Assembly (NCBI GenBank): GCA_023248215.1
Contig: JAHFEW010000042.1
Location: 1-34,802 of the forward strand
Origin: Nitrospira sp.
Lineage (GTDB): Bacteria; Nitrospirota; Nitrospiria; Nitrospirales; Nitrospiraceae
Direction: 5' to 3'
DNA length: 34,802 bases
Shown here: in pieces, positions 1 to 6,862 of the stretch
Position numbering within the stretch: position 1 is the first letter of the stretch
How the letters are laid out: every line of letters starts with the position of its first letter
Position numbers and translations under genes: made by a program
Notes under the pieces: model-generated
What the model was told of the DNA's origin: nothing
Databases searched by the model: none
The model's input: the letters and a program-made list of their open reading frames with translations, nothing else

Positions 1-91
1 TACGGTGTGTAGAAGCGCCTGAACACCGCTCCTATAGCACAGGCCGGAGCCTCGATGGCTTTTTTGTGTCACGAGTCGTGAATTATCCGGG

Positions 92-136
92 CTAGGGCTT
101 TGCCCAGTTTAGGAAAGCCAGGCATCGGGCTAGTCT
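92..136 (+). promoter_or_regulatory. Palindrome-type promoter of the 225-6216 gene run
   Basis: The inverted repeat CTAGGGCTTTGCCCAG lies at 92-107, and the hexamer TAGTCT follows at 131-136, exactly 39 bp from first base to first base. The same geometry recurs at other sites in the window. The right half-site is imperfect (CCAG for CTAG) and the -10 matches TATAAT at only three positions, so this is one of the weaker members. The predicted transcript starts near 143 and leaves an 82-nt leader before the ATG at 225. Confidence 0.45.
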
Positions 137-224
137 CGGGCTGTGGCGTGGGAGAAAGAAATGTGAGTGCGCCGCACGAAACCAAACAACCTCAAATCAT
201 TGTCGTCTATCGAGGAGGAACCAC

Positions 225-566
225 ATGGAGCGGGAGAAGCTGAGCTTGGAAGAAACCACCGGATCGACGATCAAGAAGGCGGCGACAGAAACACTCGACT
301 CCGCCGAGAGAGTGACCGCGCGAGCGGGAGAGGCGCTGCGGTCGGCTGCCGAGAGCCTGCGTCAGCATTTACCGGGAGGCGGCAAGGCAGGTGAGGCAGT
401 GGAAGCGGTCTCGCGGGGCGTGAAGCAGACTGCCGATTATTTGCGTGAAGAAGGCATAGGCGGAATTGTTGAGGACCTGGAAATTCTGATCCGTCGCTAT
501 CCGCTGCAAACTCTTCTTTTGGGTGTGGGATGCGGCTACTTACTCTCACGCCTCCGGCCCGATTGA
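225..566 (+). CDS. YqjD/ElaB-like membrane-anchored protein (DUF883-like)
   Basis: A 113-residue protein. Residues 1-85 are a charged, Ala/Glu-rich amphipathic helix region. A short hydrophobic stretch (LQTLLLGVGCGYLLSRL) near residues 94-110 ends almost at the C-terminus. This architecture matches the YqjD/ElaB/DUF883 group of inner-membrane proteins; in E. coli YqjD is a stationary-phase protein reported to bind ribosomes. The start is set by GAGGAGG about 7 nt before the ATG. The next gene follows after 21 nt and encodes a YqjE/holin-III-like protein, the same neighbour order as E. coli yqjD-yqjE. A role as a stress-induced membrane-surface protein is inference. Confidence 0.7.
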   Translation: MEREKLSLEETTGSTIKKAATETLDSAERVTARAGEALRSAAESLRQHLPGGGKAGEAVEAVSRGVKQTADYLREEGIGGIVEDLEILIRRYPLQTLLLGVGCGYLLSRLRPD

Positions 567-587
567 CCAGCGTGTAAAGGACCCTCT

Positions 588-995
588 ATGGATAATCCCC
601 ATCCGATTTCGATTGCCGCGCTGGTGAGTAGCCTTGTGGCCGACGTGCGACGCCTCTTTACGCAAGAGATTCGCTTGGCCCAGCATGAGATGAAACTGGA
701 ATTGCGCAAGATCGTCATGGGACTCCTTCATGCCGCTCTCGGCATCATGCTCAGCCTGGTTGGCGTCACCTTCTTACTCTTGATGATGGTTCATCTCCTC
801 CAGACCTACACCGTATTGCCACTATGGGCTTGTTATGGAGTGGTGGGGGTGATCGCCGCCGCCCTGAGCGGCATCTTTTTCTACAGTCTGTCCAAGCTGG
901 AGTCCAGCCTGCGACTCTGGCCGTTCCGCACCGTTCATTCTATAAAGGAAGATGCCCGATGGATCAAAGAACAAGTACTATCGACCAAGACCTAA
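588..995 (+). CDS. Phage-holin-III superfamily / YqjE-like membrane protein
   Basis: A 135-residue protein with a short cytoplasmic N-terminus containing an amphipathic helix (LVADVRRLFTQEIRLAQHEM), then two hydrophobic segments at about residues 46-70 and 77-100 separated by a short loop. It has a charged C-terminal tail. This layout is typical of YqjE/holin-III (DUF1469-like) proteins, which despite the name are usually chromosomal and not lytic. AAAGGA before the ATG supports the start. Its last 37 nt overlap the next gene in a different frame, so translation is probably coupled. It sits between a YqjD-like and a DUF3618-like gene. Confidence 0.7.
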   Translation: MDNPHPISIAALVSSLVADVRRLFTQEIRLAQHEMKLELRKIVMGLLHAALGIMLSLVGVTFLLLMMVHLLQTYTVLPLWACYGVVGVIAAALSGIFFYSLSKLESSLRLWPFRTVHSIKEDARWIKEQVLSTKT

Positions 996-1672
996 AGGAC
1001 ATTGTCGATACGCGAGTCGCGATTGCCGAGAAGCTTGAGTTGCTGGAACAACGTATTAAAGATACGGCGGAGGGAGCGACAATGAAATTTTCGCGCATGC
1101 TGGATGAGACGACCCAGACTGTCAATCACATGGTCGACAAAACGAAAGCAGCCTTAGATCCCATACACAAAGTCGACGAATATCCCTGGCTCATGCTGGG
1201 AGGAGCCATATGCGCCGGTTATGCGATAGGACTGCTGGAATCCCGGACGCGATCTCAGCGGAGTGGCGTCTATCCCTACTACCCGTCTGGCGCGCATGCG
1301 TCCAGGGTCATGCCAGAATTCGCTCGGCAGACAGGGGCAGCCACGGATCAGGCGGACGGCGTCTATGACTACTATCCCACAGGACCACAATCCCATACGG
1401 CGCAGGCGGCTCATAATCGATCGAGCTTATGGGACAGCATGTCGCGCGAGCTCAGCCAGGAAGCTGAACAGGCTAAAACAGTCCTCATGCAGGTCGGCCG
1501 ATCGCTGATGTTGGAATTGGCGCGCAAGATGATGCCCGAGATCGCCCGTTCCTTCGGGGTCAACCTATCGTCTCAATCCCAGACAGAGAAGGAGTCTTCG
1601 CGCAGGCGGGAGTCTTCGACAGCTGAACAGAGTGGCGGGCCCCGTGATCGCGCATCCGCGGCAGCGACCTAA
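959..1672 (+). CDS. DUF3618-like membrane-anchored protein with Tyr-Pro repeats
   Basis: The reading frame is open further upstream, but AAAGGA at about 945 and the ATG at 959 give the best start (237 aa, MDQRTSTIDQ...). Residues 1-70 form a helical region with Glu/Lys heptads. A short hydrophobic segment (PWLMLGGAICAGYAIGLL) at about residues 78-95 follows, which resembles the membrane anchor of DUF3618/YqjD proteins. After it come two imperfect copies of a Tyr-rich motif, GVYPYYPSG and GVYDYYPTG, about 37 residues apart, then an amphipathic helical segment and a charged Ser/Arg-rich tail. It overlaps the end of the holin-like gene. No enzymatic motif is visible; a structural role with its two neighbours is inference. 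Confidence 0.65.
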   Translation: MDQRTSTIDQDLKDIVDTRVAIAEKLELLEQRIKDTAEGATMKFSRMLDETTQTVNHMVDKTKAALDPIHKVDEYPWLMLGGAICAGYAIGLLESRTRSQRSGVYPYYPSGAHASRVMPEFARQTGAATDQADGVYDYYPTGPQSHTAQAAHNRSSLWDSMSRELSQEAEQAKTVLMQVGRSLMLELARKMMPEIARSFGVNLSSQSQTEKESSRRRESSTAEQSGGPRDRASAAAT

Positions 1673-1883
1673 CGAACCGGACCGATCTCTGGACGCTCGA
1701 AGGATCAGGCCCGACAGCAGACATCGAGGCTCGTGGCCATTCCAACCTTCGACGATGCATGGGGGTTGCTTCGGCCATGGCTCGTCGACTAACGCGACGG
1801 GACCTGAACGCGCCGGGCGACTGGCACTTCCCGCTGTCCGATCCCACACAAGGCGCAGTATTGCCGTTAATGGAGATGAGCTT

Positions 1884-2816
1884 GTGCCCGCTTCGCTGAC
1901 GAGTTCGTCGCCGCGCTGGAACCCGTGGAAGCTCGGCGGCCTTGGCTGGAAAGATTTCGGACAGCGTCTGTGGCAAGAAAGCCAGAAGGACGAGATCCTG
2001 GGACGGGCTGCGCAGTTGGCCTATTATTTTTTACTGGCTCTTTTTCCGGCCCTGCTGTTCTTGACGGCGTTCCTGGGGTTGTTCCCGCTAGAACAGGTCA
2101 TGCCGGAATTAATGACGTATCTCCGCACCGTCTTGCCGGCCGACGCGCTCTCTCTGCTCCAGAAGTATCTGGATAACGTGGTCAAAGGCAGCGGCGGCGA
2201 CATTCTTTCGCTGGGACTGCTGGGTGCACTGTGGGCGTCCTCAAGCGGAGTCACGGCCATCATGGAAGCACTGAATGTCGTCTATGGGGCGGAGGAAACA
2301 AGACCTTACTGGAAAGTGAGAGTCATCGCTACGCTTCTGACTATCGGGCTGGCCGGCTTTATCATTATCTCCATGACATTGATTCTATACGGCGCCCGCA
2401 TCGGTGAGTGGATTACCAACATCGTTGGCCTAGGCTGGCTGTTCCTCATTGCATGGAATGTTTTGCAATGGCCGGTGGCCGTGATGCTCATGCTCTTGGC
2501 CTTGGCAATCATTTATTTTGTCTGTCCCAATGTCGAACATGACTGGCGATGGGTCACACCTGGGTCCGTAAGCGCCGTGTCGCTCTGGGTGGGAGTCTCC
2601 CTCGGATTCAAAGCGTATGTCGATCACTTCGGGACGTATAATGTCGCCTATGGATCCATTGCGGGAGTCATTGTTCTCATGCTGTGGCTCTATTTGACAG
2701 GAGTCGTGATGTTGCTCGGAGGGGAGATCAATGCCCAGATCGAGCATGCGGCCTCGTCGCTTCGTTCTCCGCGCGTCCGGATTCCGCAGGGCGATCCCAT
2801 GCGCGCCGATGCTTAA
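1884..2816 (+). CDS. YihY/virulence factor BrkB family membrane protein
   Basis: The protein matches the YihY/BrkB family: an N-terminal amphipathic region, then six hydrophobic segments including the family-typical AAQLAYYFLLALFPALLFL and a C-terminal VLMLWLYLTGVVMLLGGEINAQ. The frame is open back to an ATG at 1632, but residues before 1884 are low-complexity and unlike the family. GTG at 1884 has GGAG 8 nt upstream and gives 310 aa, close to the usual length. The 211 nt between the preceding stop (1672) and this GTG hold no other recognisable gene or promoter. BrkB-type proteins were once called RNase BN; that activity belongs to a different protein, so the function is unknown. Confidence 0.85.
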   Translation: MPASLTSSSPRWNPWKLGGLGWKDFGQRLWQESQKDEILGRAAQLAYYFLLALFPALLFLTAFLGLFPLEQVMPELMTYLRTVLPADALSLLQKYLDNVVKGSGGDILSLGLLGALWASSSGVTAIMEALNVVYGAEETRPYWKVRVIATLLTIGLAGFIIISMTLILYGARIGEWITNIVGLGWLFLIAWNVLQWPVAVMLMLLALAIIYFVCPNVEHDWRWVTPGSVSAVSLWVGVSLGFKAYVDHFGTYNVAYGSIAGVIVLMLWLYLTGVVMLLGGEINAQIEHAASSLRSPRVRIPQGDPMRADA

Positions 2817-2852
2817 TACGACCAGTTCCGACGAAAGGGACTAGACACTGTT

Positions 2853-4028
2853 ATGAAACCCGAATATCCCGATTTGCTGGCGGAGGACAATGCCCCCTCG
2901 GCAGCGGAAGCGACAGTTCCGCTTCCCGCCGCCGATCGCCATCTGTGGGAGATCACACCGATTAGAGACCTCCTCTTGGTGGGAAACGTCGTCTTTCTGC
3001 TCTGGTTCGGCTACTACCTGCGTGGTGTGTTTATTCCTGTCCTGGTCGCCCTGCTGTTGGCCTACCTGTTCAATCCACTGATCAGACAGGCGGACATGCG
3101 GTGGCGCATCCCCCGCCCCGTCAGTATTTCCATCGTCCTGTTGCTCTCTGCGATCGTATTGGGCGGGCTCATCACCTGGCTGGGCCCACTCCTCGCCGAA
3201 CAAGTGCAGTCGTTCGCGGAACGAGTGCCGGGGTATCTTCAAAGCATCGCGCAGCGATACCACGTCCATCTTGGTGACTTCTCGGAACACCTATCCACGC
3301 TTGCCACCAGTTTACGAGATGAACCGCTGTCGATCTTGAGGCCGATTTTTTCCGGCACCGGGCAGGCGTTTGGAGTGCTGGGGACGGTCATCGGCACGAC
3401 GGCCGATGTCGTGCTGGCTCTCGTATTGATCCCGATTTATTTCTTTTTCTTTGCCTGGCACTTCGACAGCGGTGTCGCGCAGGTGAAGCGCTATATTCCC
3501 GCAGACCATCGCCCGAAGGTGCGGCAAATCCTTAACCGGATGGACCATGCTGTCAGCGGATTTTTCCGGGGCCGCTTAACGATCGCGCTGAGTTGCGCTG
3601 TGCTGTACTCATTTGGGTGGGCGCTGACCGGCATACGCTATTGGTTTCTTCTCGGAATCATCACCGGCATTCTCACCATCATTCCCTATGCTTCATTGAT
3701 CGGCTGGCCCTTGGCCGTTCTCTTAAAGTATTTGGACGTCTTGTCAGGGGGGCCAGGAGCCTTCGACCTCATGACGGTGCTCGTATGGCCGTCCCTCGCC
3801 TATCTCGCCGTCCAGTTCATCGAAAGCTGGCTGCTCACGCCTTGGATTCAGAGCCAATCGATGGACATGAATGCCGTGACCGTCTTGATCGTGGTGTTTA
3901 TCGGCGGCGCTCTCGGAGGTTTCTACGGACTGTTGCTCGCCATTCCCGTCGCAGCCTGTCTCAAAATCCTCATTCAAGAACTGCTGCTTCCTCGGCTCGC
4001 GCGCCGAGCTGGTGCATCCTCATCCTGA
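2853..4028 (+). CDS. AI-2E/PerM family permease
   Basis: A 391-residue polytopic membrane protein. It has two hydrophobic segments near residues 46-80, a hydrophilic region at about 120-170 (with SFAERVPGYLQSI), then a run of hydrophobic helices to the C-terminus. Late segments such as YWFLLGIITGILTIIPYASLIGWPL and GGALGGFYGLLLAIPVAACLKI are typical of the AI-2E exporter/PerM (UPF0118) family. Family members have been linked to autoinducer-2 export, Na+/H+ antiport and other traffic, so the substrate cannot be assigned. GAAAGGGA precedes the ATG. It is 36 nt after YihY/BrkB and 23 nt before the ThDP enzyme, consistent with one transcript. Confidence 0.85.
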   Translation: MKPEYPDLLAEDNAPSAAEATVPLPAADRHLWEITPIRDLLLVGNVVFLLWFGYYLRGVFIPVLVALLLAYLFNPLIRQADMRWRIPRPVSISIVLLLSAIVLGGLITWLGPLLAEQVQSFAERVPGYLQSIAQRYHVHLGDFSEHLSTLATSLRDEPLSILRPIFSGTGQAFGVLGTVIGTTADVVLALVLIPIYFFFFAWHFDSGVAQVKRYIPADHRPKVRQILNRMDHAVSGFFRGRLTIALSCAVLYSFGWALTGIRYWFLLGIITGILTIIPYASLIGWPLAVLLKYLDVLSGGPGAFDLMTVLVWPSLAYLAVQFIESWLLTPWIQSQSMDMNAVTVLIVVFIGGALGGFYGLLLAIPVAACLKILIQELLLPRLARRAGASSS

Positions 4029-4051
4029 ATCAACCATCGAAAGGGATCACT

Positions 4052-5803
4052 ATGACGACCACGGTTGCGGACATCTTGATCGACCGGTTGATCGACTGGG
4101 GTGTGGATACCGTATTCAGCCTGCCAGGGGACGGCATCAACGGTATCTATGAGGCACTGCGAACGCGTCAGGATAGAATCAAACTGATCCTGGTGCGGCA
4201 TGAAGAATCAGCAGCGTTTGCAGCCTGCGGATATGCCAAGTTTACCCGACGACTCGGGGTGTGCCTCGCGACGTCCGGGCCGGGTGGTATCCACCTACTG
4301 AACGGTTTGTATGATGCCAAATGCGACGGCCAACCGGTGTTGGCTATTACCGGGCACACGTTCCACGATTTGATCGGCACGCATTACCAACAGGATGTGG
4401 ATCTGAATAAGCTATTCAGCGACGTTGCCGCCTATAGCGAGCGAGTCATGAGCCCGGCACATGTCGGCAATGTGGTCGATACAGCCGTCAAGACAGCCAT
4501 TTCGAGACGCACGGTCGCACACCTGACCATTCCGAAAGACATACAAGACTGGAGCGCAGACAACCAACGTTCCAAGGCCAACATTCCCCGGCATAGCGGC
4601 GACTTCTATAGTGACCCGCTCCCTCTCCCCTCTCGAACCCTGCTCGACAAGGCAGCCGCCATCATCCATGCCGGATCAAAAATCGCGATCCTCGCCGGAC
4701 GTGGGTGCCTGGGTGCCAAATCAGAAATCATTCAACTCGCCGAAATGCTGGGCGCACCGATCGTCAAACCGCTCCTCGGGAAAGGCTTGGTGCCTGATGA
4801 TCATCCCCTGACCACCGGCGGCATCGGCCTGCTGGGCACGGCTCCCTCGCAGGAAGTTCTTGAGGAATGCGATACGCTTATCATTGCCGGCAGCAGCTTC
4901 CCCTATTTGGAGTTTTATCCGAAACCAGGACAGGCCCGGGCCATTCAGATTGATCTGGATGCGGCTCGGATCGGCCTTCGTTATCCCGTTGAGGTCGGAC
5001 TCGTGGGGCATTGCTGGGATGTGCTCCGCGCCTTGCTGCCCCTTCTCCAGACAAAAACCGACCGCGGTTTTCTCGAAGCCGCGCAGGAACAGATGGGGCA
5101 ATGGAACGAACTGATGGAGGCGCGAGGAACCCGCATGGACTCACCGCTCAAACCTCAAGTGGTGGTGCGCGCCTTGAATGAATTCCTCGCCGACGATGCC
5201 ATCATTTGTTGTGATACCGGAACCGTCACCACCTGGGTGGCTCGTCATATCAAGATCAAGAGTGACATGGAATTTTCCGTTTCCGGCACCCTGGCTTCAA
5301 TGGGGAACGGCCTCCCCTACAGTGTAGGAGCCGGCATCGCCTATCCGGGGCGGCAAATCGTCTGTATTGCCGGGGACGGCGGATTTACCATGTTGATGGG
5401 TGAGTTAGCGACGCTGGTCAAGTATGCCCTGCCCGTCAAGATCGTCGTGCTGAAAAACAACCTCCTCGGCATGATCAAGTGGGAACAACTGGCTTTTGAG
5501 GGTAATCCTCAATACGGCGTGGAACTTCAGCCGATCGACTTTGCTGCCTTTGCCGAATCCTGCGGCGCAGCAGGCTTGACGGTTGAAGACCCGCACCAAG
5601 TTCGAAACGTATTGCAGCAGGCCTTCGCCATTCCCGGCCCCGTCGTCGTCCAGGCGGTGATCGATCCTTTTGAGCCCCCGCTGCCGGGCAAGATCACGAC
5701 GGCGCAGGCCTGGCAGTTTGCCAAAGCGTTGGCGCGAGGAACAGAGGATCGATGGGCACTCATGAAGACCGTGGTAGAAAATAAAATCCGCGAAGTGGTG
5801 TGA
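4052..5803 (+). CDS. PoxB-like thiamine-diphosphate enzyme (pyruvate oxidase/dehydrogenase type)
   Basis: A 583-residue member of the pyruvate oxidase/acetolactate synthase family, about the length of E. coli PoxB. The catalytic Glu is E51 in the motif RHEESAAFAACGYA. The central domain has a Rossmann-like FAD/DHS fold. The ThDP/Mg2+ motif starts at GDG 441-443 and ends at NN 469-470, with GDGGFTMLMGELATLVKYAL between. The C-terminal third resembles PoxB more than acetolactate synthase, so oxidative decarboxylation of pyruvate with electron transfer to quinone is the favoured reading. A 2-oxoacid decarboxylase remains possible. The frame is open upstream to 3593, but that part is antisense-like noise over the permease; AAAGGGA before 4052 sets the start. 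The next gene is an ASRT-family protein. Confidence 0.82.
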   Translation: MTTTVADILIDRLIDWGVDTVFSLPGDGINGIYEALRTRQDRIKLILVRHEESAAFAACGYAKFTRRLGVCLATSGPGGIHLLNGLYDAKCDGQPVLAITGHTFHDLIGTHYQQDVDLNKLFSDVAAYSERVMSPAHVGNVVDTAVKTAISRRTVAHLTIPKDIQDWSADNQRSKANIPRHSGDFYSDPLPLPSRTLLDKAAAIIHAGSKIAILAGRGCLGAKSEIIQLAEMLGAPIVKPLLGKGLVPDDHPLTTGGIGLLGTAPSQEVLEECDTLIIAGSSFPYLEFYPKPGQARAIQIDLDAARIGLRYPVEVGLVGHCWDVLRALLPLLQTKTDRGFLEAAQEQMGQWNELMEARGTRMDSPLKPQVVVRALNEFLADDAIICCDTGTVTTWVARHIKIKSDMEFSVSGTLASMGNGLPYSVGAGIAYPGRQIVCIAGDGGFTMLMGELATLVKYALPVKIVVLKNNLLGMIKWEQLAFEGNPQYGVELQPIDFAAFAESCGAAGLTVEDPHQVRNVLQQAFAIPGPVVVQAVIDPFEPPLPGKITTAQAWQFAKALARGTEDRWALMKTVVENKIREVV

Positions 5804-5844
5804 AGAAAGATTCGGCAGAAGAGTGGGACACGAAGGAGGTGAAT

Positions 5845-6216
5845 ATGGACGCCATCGGACGCACCTGCTGGGTTCTTGCCGAAGGGTACATTCCCCGCAA
5901 GAGCCATGGCCCGGCCCCCCAGATGACGAGTCATGAAACCCTGTGCATTCTCAATGCGTCAGATCAGGACGCCGACGTGCACATCAGCATCTTTTATGCG
6001 GATCGCGATCCAGTGGGACCCTACCAAGTCACAGTCCCCGCCCGACGCACGAAACATCTACGGTTCAACGTTCTCGCGCATCCTGCAGCGATCCCCGTTG
6101 ATACCGACTATGCCGGCGTGATCGAATCGAATATTCCGATCGTCGTCCAACATACTCGACTGGACTCCCGTCAGACCGAAAATGCCCTTTTCAGTACCGT
6201 GGCTTTCCCGGCTTGA
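5845..6216 (+). CDS. Sensory rhodopsin transducer (ASRT) family protein
   Basis: A 123-residue protein that closely matches the Anabaena sensory rhodopsin transducer family, from IGRTCWVLAEGYIP near the N-terminus through SHETLCILNASD, VTVPARRTKHLRFN and IPIVVQHTRLDSRQTENAL at the end. ASRT is a small soluble beta-sandwich tetramer that interacts with a sensory rhodopsin in Anabaena. Homologues occur in many bacteria without rhodopsins, where they are thought to act in signalling or ligand binding. No rhodopsin gene is visible here. AAGGAGGT 4 nt before the ATG at 5845 sets the start, although the frame is open from a GTG overlapping the upstream stop. It lies 41 nt after the PoxB-like gene, so a shared transcript is likely. 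Confidence 0.85.
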   Translation: MDAIGRTCWVLAEGYIPRKSHGPAPQMTSHETLCILNASDQDADVHISIFYADRDPVGPYQVTVPARRTKHLRFNVLAHPAAIPVDTDYAGVIESNIPIVVQHTRLDSRQTENALFSTVAFPA

Positions 6217-6301
6217 GGAAACTACTGCGAAACAAGAGGCCCGCCGACTGGTTCTTATGAGAGGCACCCCACCAGCGCAGGACCGATGGCCAGAACCTTC
6301 G

Positions 6302-6379
6302 CTACTGTGTGATGTCTTTCGTTCGTCCACAGGACCACATCGCTCCGGAACGCATGAGCGGTGCCATGTACTGTGCCAT
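6302..6379 (-). CDS. Possible 25-residue peptide (tentative)
   Basis: On the minus strand, AAGGAGG is followed 4 nt later by an ATG at 6379 and a 25-codon frame (MAQYMAPLMRSGAMWSCGRT...) ending in TAG. It lies 42 nt downstream of the zinc-ribbon gene on the same strand. I recognise no family. The only evidence is the strong ribosome binding site, with spacing that is rather short, so it may be a remnant. Confidence 0.2.
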   Translation of the reverse strand: MAQYMAPLMRSGAMWSCGRTKDITQ

Positions 6380-6421
6380 TTCGCCTCCTTCTCGCAGATG
6401 GCGGCGAGATCAGGCTACGAG

Positions 6422-6682
6422 CTAGGCGGCGCGCACGACTTCCTGCGGCATCTCATGGACCGTATATCGATTCCGTAAAATAACCTCGTCGACAATATCG
6501 CCGCACTGAACACAGCGCATCGCCCAGAACCAATAGCCTCCGAGACTCTCGCCGATATCCATACAACGCTCGTCGACCAGCAGGCCTCCGCACCGCGTAC
6601 AGGACGGAGACCCACACACTGGAGACTCGGGCATGTGTCTATGCCTGTTGACCATGGGGATGGATATTGTGGTCGTATTCAT
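6422..6682 (-). CDS. Small zinc-ribbon protein of unknown function
   Basis: An 86-residue protein with two CxxC knuckles about 30 residues apart (CTRCGG and CVQCGD), the pattern of a zinc ribbon, followed by a short basic segment (VILRNRYTVHEM). AAAGGAG 7 nt before the ATG supports the start. It is monocistronic, or followed only by a tentative 25-residue peptide. It has its own palindrome-type promoter upstream (6739-6783). No catalytic residues are seen; it could bind nucleic acid or protein. I do not recognise a named family. Confidence 0.6.
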   Translation of the reverse strand: MNTTTISIPMVNRHRHMPESPVCGSPSCTRCGGLLVDERCMDIGESLGGYWFWAMRCVQCGDIVDEVILRNRYTVHEMPQEVVRAA

Positions 6683-6738
6683 ACGGCTCTCCTTTCATCA
6701 GTATGATCCGTGGCATCGCCTACCGATTGTTATGATCA

Positions 6739-6783
6739 CTGATACCAGGGCCGTACATTCGGCTCTACTAGCATTCCCCCCAG
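6739..6783 (-). promoter_or_regulatory. Palindrome-type promoter of the zinc-ribbon gene
   Basis: Read on the minus strand, CTGGGGGGAATGCTAG (6783-6768) is followed by 23 nt and then TATCAG (6744-6739). The first-base distance is 39 bp. Predicted transcription starts near 6732, leaving a 50-nt leader before the ATG at 6682. A second candidate site, CTAGGGTGCTTTCATAG on the minus strand (6805-6789), lies just upstream without a good -10 at the right spacing and may be an auxiliary site. Confidence 0.5.
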
Positions 6784-6862
6784 GTCCCCTATGAAAGCAC
6801 CCTAGCGAGTTCCCCCGTTGGCAGGGCGCATCCTTACGATTTCCCAGGCACAATTGCAGGAG

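Noticed and set aside
48-65. Small AGCC/GGCT hairpin followed by T-run, as a terminator
   Set aside because: The stem is only 4 bp and the upstream gene is outside the window; too weak to list.
1632-1883. N-terminal extension of YihY/BrkB from ATG 1632
   Set aside because: The extra 84 residues do not resemble the family, and GTG 1884 has a correctly placed GGAG.
3593-4051. N-terminal extension of the PoxB-like enzyme
   Set aside because: It overlaps the permease gene out of frame; the family N-terminus begins at ATG 4052 with AAAGGGA upstream.
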